The position numbers were made by a program, and so were the translations under genes. This document shows positions 27,498 through 37,350 of a stretch of DNA of 64,000 nucleotides, in pieces. The DNA is from Amphirosellinia nigrospora (taxonomy: Eukaryota > Ascomycota > Sordariomycetes > Xylariales > Xylariaceae), in contig SCHM01000003.1 of assembly GCA_004123355.1 (NCBI GenBank), positions 5,661,058-5,725,057 of the forward strand, in the 5' to 3' direction. Each line of letters starts with the position of its first letter. Position 1 is the first letter of the stretch. Under the pieces are notes generated by a model, which was given only the letters and a program-made list of their open reading frames with translations, was not told the origin of the DNA and ran no database searches.

Positions 27498-27629
27498 GTT
27501 GGACCACCTTGAATGCGGCCATGATGCTGATGGGCGGCGTTGAGGGCGACCTGCTGTGCTGATGCGGGTAGTTGGGCGATGGGTGCATCCACGACTGGTC
27601 GGATGATTATAATGATGCTGTTGGCATAC

Positions 27630-27663
27630 ATGGTGTGGTGGTGGTGGTGGTGGCGACGGACAG

Positions 27664-27697
<34 letters not shown>

Positions 27698-27698
27698 A
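27630..27698 (+). repeat. Compound microsatellite (GTG)n then (GACA)n
   Basis: A GTG-repeat tract (about 27630-27653) is followed by imperfect GACG/GACA tetranucleotides (27656-27698). They lie about 130-200 bp upstream of the CAF40 start codon on the opposite strand, where they would read as CAC and TGTC repeats in the leader or promoter. Confidence 0.9.
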
Positions 27699-28710
27699 CT
27701 AAGAGTGCGATGCGTACACGGGGTGGGTGTGAGTGTGAGTGTGGGTGTGGTCGGGCTACAGTACCCCTTGGGTCGATAAAACCGGGACAATGTGAGCCCT
27801 CCTGTGTCTACTAGATGTGCCAGAATAGCTGGCTGGCTGGCTTGTGGTAATCGCGTCGAGAGTGGTGCGTGGGCGCCGGTACCGGTCGACTTTCCGAGGG
27901 TTCGCAACGTAGGCTCTGACGGGGCACGTCCGGACCGGGACTGGAGTGGCCGATGGATTGGCGTTGGCGTTGGGTATTTTAGGACGTGATGCGATGCAGT
28001 TGGAATCCGGCGATGGGTTGGGGTGCGGGACCCGGCTCGGCTGAGAAGGCTGCGATTGATAAGAAAAAAGGTCTTGGTTTGTTGTGGTGGTTGTTTTGTT
28101 GGAATGCCAACAAGGCTTGGTTAGTTGTCAAGGGTCTGGTCTGGTCGGGAGCGAGGAGGCATATGCTCAAGATCTGGCACGAGCGTTGAGGCTTTGCGAT
28201 GAAGTGCCGATTCAATAGAACGAGTTGAGCTGTATCGACCGGACGGGATGGTTCTGTGCTAGGTAGGTTGCGTTCCCCCAAGGTTGGCAGTTGATGCCAC
28301 TTGCGTAGGTGCTGCGGCGCACGGGCCACCTGTCTGAATGCTTGGAATTTAAGGCAGGTCTAACCTCTAACCTGCTTTCCTGCAGATACCGATGGTGACG
28401 AAATGTGGACCGAATGAACGGCTTCCTCCGCTGGATGATTCAGATCTGATAACTATATGTACGTACCTACCGAGGTACTACCATGCATCTCACTTGAAAT
28501 ACCTGGCTGGGTTCGGGTTCGGGTTGGGTTTCCACACTTTACTATACATAAGACAGTTACATACATTGGCAAAACAACCAACCACTGTGACAATCAATGT
28601 ATGCACTTTCTACATTACTACTTATATTCACTATTAGGAAACATGATCGTCGTCAAGCCCGGCTCGCTAATCCTTGCCTCGAAATCATATTAGTCTTATA
28701 CAACCATCCC

Positions 28711-28712
28711 CG

Positions 28713-28745
<33 letters not shown>

Positions 28746-28746
28746 C
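28711..28746 (+). repeat. (CT)n(GT)n microsatellite
   Basis: A run of CT dinucleotides passes directly into GT dinucleotides. It is non-coding and lies between CAF40 and KIN1. Confidence 0.9.
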
Positions 28747-29125
28747 TCTTCTCTCTTCCTCAGGGGACGTTCGCTTCTGCTTGTATGTCTGTCTGTCTAC
28801 CTGTCTCTTTAAGGAGGCCTTGTTGGCGATCATGGCTCTGATTTGCTGTCGGTGGCGGCATAGCAACGAAATGAAACTATTCAACCGAACGACCGCCATC
28901 TGTCTATGTTCCCAAGACATATAGATTAGTTTTGATTAAAAAAGAAGTTCACTACCACTTTGCTGCAGAGTTTGCTCTTAGACGTGTACTCATCCATCGC
29001 TAATTTCACAAGCAAACTGGCAAACCAGGACACCTGCCGAACCACCTCTTTTACGAAACCGCAACGTCCATGACTATGATGAGAAGGTTTGGCCTGCCAA
29101 GTCTCCTCGGTAACGAGTGCTAGGC

Positions 29126-32100
29126 TTACAACCGAAGCTCTTTAAGAATTTGGTCCGCCATGCTCTTGAACTGCCATGTGTTCCCCTTCATACGTTTGAA
29201 TTGAATACCATGCAGTGAGAGCAGAGGGACCTTGACAATGACTCTCAAATTCCAGGACCATGCTCCCGCCCAAATCGCTTTGAACATGTGTCGTAGTCTC
29301 ACCCGGCACTCGTCTCGAAGACCCGGTAACTTCTCGGTGAACACTGTCCTGGTCGGATACTTCAGATGTAGAGTCGCCCCTGTCCGCAGGTGCTTTCCCG
29401 GGAGTACGGGGTGTATGCGGCACTCGGTCCATCTCTCGAAGCTCTTCCCGTTCTCGCTCACTCCTAATGCCGAAACTGAAGCGCCGGCGATTGCCCGGAG
29501 TTAGAGCCGGGCTCTCGGGTACGTCTGCGATCTTTTTGATATCGATACTAGGCGTGTGTCGGCAGGTGAACCCTCCCCTAATTTCTGTGTACTCAACGCC
29601 TAGCTGTTTCAAAACCCTCTTTAGTTCTTTGCGAATGGATGGTACAGATTTGGTTGATGTCGTAGAAACGCTGAAAAGGCCCTTAAGGAAGACCGGTTTA
29701 GCCAATTCTGAATCATCTAACCTCTCGGCCGAGTTCCCACTTCCGTCACCAATATCTTGGTCAGTTTCCTCAAGTAGGTCGGTTGCCCTTGCACCCTCTC
29801 TTCGCGCCCTTCTTGCCTGAATGCTCTCACGACGAGCATGCCCTAGAGGCCGTGCTCGCATAGAGGTGCCCCGAGAATTCAAAGTGTTATTATGCTCCGG
29901 AGGCGGCTTATCAGCACCTGCTGACTGGTCTGAACCGCTTGTAGGCGGCGGCTCCTTGACAATCCTACTAGCGGAGCCGAACGGCCGCCTTCTATAGTCT
30001 GCCGAGTTGACGCTGGTGGAACGTCCGAGTGCTTTGTGCTCTCGGAAAAATTAGCCCCGGCTGATAGTGGTGGACTGAGAAGATCTCGGTGTTGAGGCTG
30101 ACTGCTGCCGGACCTGAGCCTTGGTATCTGTGGTTCATCTTGATCTCGCCCCCGTGATCTTCGGATGCTGAAACTTTTGCGTGGTGTTGTAGGTGTCTCT
30201 GCTGCTGGTGAGTGGACTTGACTACAGGAGGGTGAGATCGATCTTTGTCTAGCCTCTCTGGTTCCTTTCGGCGTCGGGTGCTGAATCGCCTCAGGATTCC
30301 TGCAGCAGTACTTTCCTTTCTGGGTGGTGGTTCAGCAGGGCTTCTGGAGGTGTAGGAATATTTGTCTGCGGCTGAGGCTTTTTGATTTCCTCTGGGCGTC
30401 ATCTTCGCCATGAGTCCTAGCTCGAGGTCTTGTTCTACCACCCGTGGCTTTCTCTCCAGCCATTTCATACGTTGAGGTGTTGGTGTGAGCTTCTGGGGGA
30501 GGAACGATTTCGGGCATAGGGGTATCGGCCGCATTTTTTGGCGCGTGCGATTTTGGTACTTTTTCTACCTTGTCTCGGTCTTGTTTCTCCTTTACCAAAT
30601 AATAGATCGAAACAAGCGGGCTGAAAGCGTTAAGGGGTCACTGCCGGCTTGGAGCGCTTCGGAGCTAGGGGCTGTCAAGTTGTCTCTACTACTAGTAGAG
30701 TTTCGTCGCTTGTAGAAATCGAAGCCAAACCCACGCTTCTTTCTGGATCTTTTGGAGCAGGTGGAATCTCCTTTTCTTTCTGTAGCAACTGCACTGCTCG
30801 CTTATACTCTTCAGATTCGATAAGTCTAGAAGCTGTGATTTGATTGCCTCTGGGGCCCCGAAGTTGAATCCAGTCATGGCGCTGATCACTTCAGGATCTA
30901 GGGGAAGCGTCAAAGCCTCTCGCTGAGGTAGATAGTTCTCGGGTGGGCCACCGTATCCCTTGGTGAGCCAGGGATGATTCATAACTTCAAACATTGTTGC
31001 CCTCTGCCGGGGGTCTGTGACAAGCATGCGCGAGAGAAGGTGTCGGCACTCTGGGTTACCTGTTAGCTCTGACGGTCAAAAGTCCACTAATACTCATATT
31101 CACTTGCCGTTTGATAGCCAACCTGGATAATCAACCACTCCCTTCTTAATCTTTGCATGCAAAGCCGGCATGCTTTGATCATCAAATGGACTTTCCCACA
31201 CACTAAGACGTAGAGAACGATACCGAAACTCCACACATCAACCTCTGGGCCAGTATAGGCGCGGGCTTGGAGCAACTCGGGCGCGGCAAAATAAAGACTA
31301 CCACAGAAGGTCTTTAAATGACTTCTCGGAGAGAAGAGGTTGCTAAGACCGAAGTCGATGATCTTGATGTCGCCTGTCTTGCTGATAAGGATATTCTCGA
31401 TCTTCAAGTCTCGATGAACAATGCTGTTCCTGTGGCAGTAGTCGAGAGCACTGGCGATCTGCCGACTAAACTTTCTGGCTTGCTTCTCTTTCAACTTTCC
31501 ATGGGAGATGATATAGTCGAGCATCTGCCCGCCATTTACATACTCAAACAGCATGTACCAATGATAATTAGTTCGAACAACATCTCGCAAACCACAATAT
31601 GGGGGCTGCAGGAGCGTGACAATGGCAGCTTCGCGCGCAGTGCGTATCTCCTTGGACTGGTCTGCCCTCTCTTTCTCCGCTCGAGTATGATGCCCGTCTT
31701 CAGTAGATCCGCGCGGGATGATCTTACATGCAACCTACGACAGGTGTGTCAATACGAACGAAATCACATAATAAAAGGGCAAGACGAATGAGCCACAAGT
31801 AAGACAGAGAGAAGTAGGAGCAAGATAAGGGCAACAAGAAATATCTAACCTGCTCAGTCCCGTCCTCCTTACGTGCAAGCTTCACTTTGCCCATGCTACC
31901 AGCGCCAATGGTCTTCCCTAAGATCCATTTGCCAGATTGAGTCGGGATGGAAGTTCGCGTCGTCCTCTGCTTGGCGCCCGTGGCACGAGCATCAGCGGCG
32001 GCCTGCATGACCGGAGGCACGGCAGCAGGGCCGTTGTTGTTCGCAGCAGCAGCAGCGGCCATGTCGCTGTTGTGGGAGGAGTGGTTGGAGCGGGTGCTGG

Positions 32101-32594
32101 CACGGCGATGGACGCCCTTGGGGTCGGGGCCTCGGGAGACCGGAGGAGGGCGGTCTTTGCTGGAGTTTCGCTTGGACTGATGGGCTACGTTCGAGGTTTC
32201 ATAGTCTTGCTGGGGTAGGACGTCCTGGACTGCACGCACGGACCCGGAGCCCGAGTGTCGGCGACCGTGATGGCGTTGGTGGTGAGAGGTCGAGACAGAT
32301 CGATGCGGGAGTGGGGCGGCGATTGCTGTTGTTGATGTTGTTGTTGTCAACGTCGTCGGTGCTCAGGCCCGTCGAGGTTGGGCGTGAACGTGTCGAGTGG
32401 GCTCGGGTGGGCTGTGGCTGGGCTTGATGATCGGACTGATGCTGGTGTTGTGATTGATGAGGATGAGGATTAGGATGATGTTGATGCTGGTGATGATGAT
32501 GAGGGTGGGTACGGGATGACGAGGCAGTTGATGAGTGACGGTGAGGATGGTCGCGATGTTGTTGGTGTTGCTGTTCAGTGACAGGCATTGACAT
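29126..32594 (-). CDS. KIN1: Kin1/PAR-1 (MARK) family Ser/Thr kinase
   Basis: AMPK-related polarity kinase acting at the cell cortex and in exocytosis, septation and stress responses. A long disordered His/Gln-rich N-terminus ([12 protein letters not shown], then [11 protein letters not shown]) precedes the kinase domain: [20 protein letters not shown] (Gly loop), an intron at 31735-31849, VACKI (catalytic Lys), [50 protein letters not shown] and [18 protein letters not shown] second intron (31051-31107) starts with GC, after WLSN; the next exon begins [20 protein letters not shown] disordered middle is followed by a C-terminal KA1 membrane-binding domain ([20 protein letters not shown], then STOP after ILKELRL at 29126-29128). 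Several one-base frame changes lie in the N-terminal, middle and KA1-proximal parts; the kinase core from MRDVV to VCGK is uninterrupted. The start is chosen from the upstream-most in-frame Met; a frame change follows it near 32350. Confidence 0.93.
31051..31107 (-). other. GC-AG intron in KIN1
   Basis: The donor reads AACG/GCAAGT on the minus strand. Joining phase 1 to CCCAG/AGTGCC gives [14 protein letters not shown], the expected family sequence. The nearby GTGAAT cannot serve as donor without breaking the frame. An alternative acceptor nine bases upstream (CTAACAG) would add three residues but uses the same GC donor. Confidence 0.7.
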
Positions 32595-34803
32595 TGCTTT
32601 GTGACGAGGACCAGCGAACGAGCACGCCGGGCCAGCACAGCAATTCGGGCAGGTGCAAGGCGATCTTTTGGTAATAGTGGTAATAGTAAACCTTGGAAGT
32701 ATTTTACCTGGTCAATTACTAGGTAAAAAGTATGCGGTGGATGTAGTGCGAGGTACCTCCACCAGGAAGACCAGGAAGACAGCGGGGGCGGCTGGGTGTG
32801 TAGGCAGATGTACTGTATAAGGTGAAAAAGGGGGAGGGGGTAGCAGAAAAGGCTGAAAGCCAGCAGGTCGAAATACATATATTAATGACCTATGCGTACA
32901 AAGATGGTGGATTAGATCAAGATCTTGACTGCATTGCATGTGGTGGTAGCATGTTATGGTAAGTGATGAGCTGTACAATCTGGACCTTAAGGTGGTGGAC
33001 TAGAAGGCAGGCTACATGTAGGGTACCTCCCAGTTAGAGAGCGTGCTAGGCACATGCAGGAATTTAACAACATCGACTAGGTACTTCAAGCCCCCCATTC
33101 TGATAATGCTGGCTATCTTCGGATAAGTATCCAAGGTGATGGAAGCAATTGCCTAGGTATTTACTCATGTGTAAGTTCGCCTTGATTGCTAAGGCATTGT
33201 CGTGACTTGGCTTCCATTTGAATAAATTACCTGAGTAGTTGAGGGCATGTTGTATTCCACTTAGTAAGATGTTTCATGCTGTTTTCACACCTTCGGAACA
33301 GCACTTACACACACTAACATCAGCGGGGCCCACAGCTAAGTTGTATCTGTCGTGATATCTCGTGAGGGGTTGCTAGATGCGGTGCGATAGCTCTAAGAAA
33401 CTTCCAAGGTTGCTTCCTTTTCCTCATTAGTTTTACCGCGATGAACATTTCTCCATCATTAATTAGATAGTAAAATTACCAGACAATGATATGACAACTC
33501 TCGCTTGGCTAGATGATTTGATTCACGAGGAAAGAAAATAATAACGAAACAATGCTACACAATTTCTTCGCCTAACGCTCTCATTTTAGATGTCAGCTTT
33601 GGCTGAAGGAAATGAATGAAACCAGGAGAAACCCTTTCTCCACTGACCAGTTTGGTACGGTGGGTTGGACCACGCCTAGCAATAGTCAGTGTAGTGGTAA
33701 GTAGGTAGGTATGCGTAGTTTAATAGTTATTTTGCTGATGTGGAGATATAAGGTGACGGTGCATAGGGAGCTAGAACAGTACGTTTCTCGGGGCGTCAAA
33801 CATGACATGACGACAGCGAACAGTGATGCCCGTCAAGGTCTAGGTAGGTACTCTCTACCGAAAGGATTTTTGTGTCCCCCAAAGTGAAACTTCTCTGCAT
33901 GACTGGCAGTGAGATTAGAGACTGACTACCTTAGGTAGCGTGATATGATATAGCGTCACTGTACCGATTCCGTTTTATCCGACTCGTGTCAAATGGCCCT
34001 GAATCATTGCCATTAGAAAGGATGTTGATGCAGTGGATCGTTGCCATCGATAAGCTACCTAAGGTAGCAGCTAGGTAGTTGGAGTGGCGGTCCGACGGCG
34101 AGCCCTCGACCACAACAAGACATACCAGCATGACGACATAGACGGGCTTGTCCCGTTTCTGTCTAAGCGAAGTACTACTTTTACAGCTCATCATCTCACT
34201 GGTCCATTGCATTTGATGATGCCCAGGAAAGCTGCAAGACTTGCATAAGTGATCTTCTCATTCGTGTGGCGTTAGATGCTTCTGCATGTAAAAGAAATTT
34301 GACAGCAGTTCGCTTGAACTTAATTACTGAATCCTGAAGTGTATGAGTAAGCCATGGCCTCTCTACCGAAGTTGGACCTAATGTGCCTTTATCACATATC
34401 TTGAATGATGGCCGGGTTATGGCATATATTGACGTGGGACCCAGCTTCTTATTACTTAGTACCTATGTAGCCTCCATGAATGATGAACGCTCCCTGCTTG
34501 TCTGTGTCTAGGCAAGGTTTAGTTAGCCAGTCGGGTTTTATAGCATTGGAACTCTCAACAGGGAGTGCTTGCCCCCACAATATGGCCCCGATAAACTCCC
34601 GTGCCTGCTTATCAGTACCTTACCTACCTTGCTATTAGCTACCTAGGTAATGCATGCCATCTACATGGACCATCTACGTTTTAATTGTGCTTCATATGTT
34701 GTCCTTTACTAGCTAGCTCCTGCGCATTCTTTCAATAGCCCAAACAACTGCTGCCAACCCGATGATAGACCCGTAAGGCGCCTTACGCGCTGGCAAGGCC
34801 CCA
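32595..34803. promoter_or_regulatory. Divergent KIN1 / G-patch gene promoter region
   Basis: No coding sequence seen in this 2.2-kb divergent intergenic region. It is notable for repeated TACCTAGGTA-like palindromes: CCTAGGTA at 33152, TAGGTAGGTA near 33841, CTACCTTAGGTAG at 33926-33938, GCTACCTAAGGTAGC at 34054-34068 and TACCTAGGTA at 34640-34649. The factor that might bind is unknown to me. Confidence 0.5.
33926..34068. repeat. Inverted pair of 14-bp ACCTTAGGT palindromes
   Basis: CTACCTTAGGTAGC at 33926-33939 recurs as its reverse complement GCTACCTAAGGTAG at 34054-34067, 114 bp apart. Each arm is itself a near-palindrome. Similarity stops outside the 14 bp, so these are more likely paired binding sites or a tiny element's ends than long terminal repeats. 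Confidence 0.6.
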
Positions 34804-37007
34804 ATGTCCTACAAACGAAACCGGGCGCAATTCGAAGCCGATCTCCAAGCCCAGCAATCCCCCTTCGTTCTCTTCGGCACCCCGCTACCGCCTCTCGACC
34901 GGAGGTCCGCGATGACGGCTCGTACGTACCTGTCTGGAAACAGGAGGTGAGGATGAGCATGGCCGAAAACGCTTGCACGGTGCCTTCACCGGCGGGTGGA
35001 GCGCTGGTTACTTTAATACCGTCGGCTCCAAGGAAGGTTGGACGCCTCGACCTTCGTGTCGTCCCGGTCAAATCGCCACAAAGCCGAGGAAAAATCGTCG
35101 CAGCAGCGCGTAGAAGATTTCATGGACGAGGAGGACCTGGCAGACGCAGCCGAGGCCGAAAAGCTACAGACCGCGCAAGATTCGCTGGCTTAGGCTCGAC
35201 CGAGGAGGATGGCGTCCGACGTGGTGGCCTGGCGGACCTTTTTCGGGTCCAGGGAGAGACTATGGGTGTCAAGCTCCTGAGGCGCATGGGGTGGAAAGAT
35301 GGACAGGGTATCGGGCCAAAGTGCGCCGGAAAGCTAGGCTTGAGATGGGCGGCAAACCAGGCGCGACGCAGAATGCCGAAGAGACCTACCTCTTCGCACC
35401 GGACAACGTTTCCATGATCGCCTTTATCCGCAAAACGGATCACAAAGGTCTAGGATACGAGGGTGAATCGAGGTTGGCGCCGCTGGTGAACCCCTAAGAC
35501 GGAAGTTGGTGAGAGCTCCGACGAAGAGACTCTGGGTGCACCGTTACGACGACCGGGGTCACTGAAGAAGGAAAAGAAGAATAAATTCGGGAAGGGAGGC
35601 ATGGGGATAGGCATCCTGAATGATAACGGCTCCGATGACGAAGACCCATACGAGATTGGTCCGAAGATATCATATAACCGGGTAATAGGGGGCGACAAGA
35701 AGAGAGGAAAGCTGGTACCACTACGGCCAATCCAGCCGTTGGCGCCGTACCGGTATTCAGATCAAGAAAAAATATCCTAGCAAGGTCCAGCAAGAGCTTA
35801 CGGAAATGTCACGATGGCCGACTCCCACTAGACGGCTTTATTTTCGGTGCCGAAACCGACGCTCTAACATCCTCAATCAATTCAGAAGATAAATACCCGC
35901 CTCCACAAATCCCCAGGCTGGAAATCCAGTAAGGAGCGTAAAGCCGATGCCGAAAATGCTAACTACGTGTCCACGGCCGACGCAGCAAAGGCATCTAAAC
36001 TCGACCCCAAATCACGCGCAGCTCTGCTAGGCGAGGCGCAATTACCCGGGAAATCAGTCTTTGACTTCCTGTCCCCCGAAGCGCGCGAGCGTCTCGCCTC
36101 CGCGACGGGCAAGTCGAATCTCCCGCCGGCACTAGGGGAGGTGCCAGCCGAGTTCGCGCTCACGGAGGCCGAGAAGCAGCAGGAGCTCCTGCGACAACTG
36201 CCCGAGCTCGACAAGGCGACGGCGATCGCGGCCCTCGCACGCGGGGCCAGCGGGTCCGGGCCGGCGCCGTATGCAGACGACGAGGGCAAGCGCGGACGGT
36301 ACCGCGCGTACCTCGAGCACGTCGCGGGCTTCGCCAAGACGATACCCACGAAACCCGTCGGGATGAGGGCGCAGGACTGGATGCGCGAACTCCACGAGTT
36401 CGTAAGCTGCGCGCGCATATTCAAGCCCATGACGGGACTCATGGCCTCGCGGTTCACGACGTCATCTACCGCGACGGGAGGAGGGGTGGGAAAGGAGGCG
36501 AAGACCTCCTGCATGTACCCCAGAGAAACCGAAGGACCCCGCCGAAGAAGCGGCGAAACTAGGCATGTATGGTGCCATGACCAGGTCCGTGAGGGATTTC
36601 TACCCACGAGACTCCTGTGTAAACGCTTCAATGTCCGCCCTCCCGCGCACGTGCAGCCCGACGCCGAGATGCATTCGAGTGGTGCCAAAGCTCCTGGGAC
36701 GAGTGCCGGTATGAGCATGGGCATGGGTGCTAGCGAGGGCATCGCGGTGACCCTTGATGAGCTGATGAGACAGGCTCAGGCGGCTGCTTCTGTTGATGGA
36801 GGTGCCAATCATAATGATGATATGAACATGAATCGAAATACAGAGGAGAGCGGAAACCAGGGGCTGCTGGAGGCCGGCACGAGAGCGGCACAGCGACAGG
36901 CTCCGGTCGAAGTCAAACCGGATGTCAATGAGGCGCTCGAGGGCAAGCGTGCGCAGGAGCAGGTGCTCAAAGCCATCTTTGGGGATAGTAGTGATGAGGA
37001 GGACTGA
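34804..37007 (+). CDS. G-patch protein, TGH/GPATCH1 type
   Basis: Nuclear RNA-processing factor, homologous to plant TOUGH and human GPATCH1, which associate with the spliceosome. The N-terminus [20 protein letters not shown] leads to [12 protein letters not shown]. Then, across frames, come [28 protein letters not shown] and GWTP, the family's conserved N-terminal block. The G-patch itself reads [20 protein letters not shown] (35262-35321). It is followed by TYLFAPDN, a central block [20 protein letters not shown] then [58 protein letters not shown], and the C-terminal block [19 protein letters not shown] and LLCKRFNV. It ends GDSSDEED at 37005-37007. No intron is evident. About ten one-base frame changes interrupt it; most can be explained by a run one base short (TTC to TC near 35190, GG to G near 35325, CCCC to CCC near 36604). 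It converges with UTP14. Confidence 0.9.
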
Positions 37008-37350
37008 TGAGTGGCGATATGTGTGGATGATAGCTAATACAATATACCCTAGATTAATAAGAAGCGGATAAGATGTGGACTTGACACCTTTGCATCGTGG
37101 TCTGAAGTTGGAAGATTTAGTGAAGTAATTGGTCACAGATGGAAGACAGATGGATTTCTGGTTACATGGTAAAACTGGCTATCATCCTCTACGTAATACG
37201 AGGCACTCATATATTAGTCCTATCGCATTTTACTCACGTCTCTATATCTTTTCACATAGTTGACTCTGTTTTCTATATCTAGTCTACCATATTATGCCTA
37301 TACATAACCCATTCAACGCTAGACACACCCAAGCCGTCCCCGACAATTCA

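Larger units (their letters stand above)
27498..29125. other. CAF40 promoter and KIN1 3' region with microsatellites
   Basis: No gene seen. The first few hundred bases form the CAF40 upstream region and contain GTG-rich and GACA repeats followed by GTGAGT-type repeats. A CT-then-GT dinucleotide tract lies at 28711-28746. The 3' flank of KIN1 is at the right-hand end. Confidence 0.6.

Noticed and set aside
32199-32594. His-rich open frame could be a separate small metal-binding protein
   Set aside because: It is the low-complexity N-terminus of the KIN1 gene, continuing into its kinase domain after a one-base shift.
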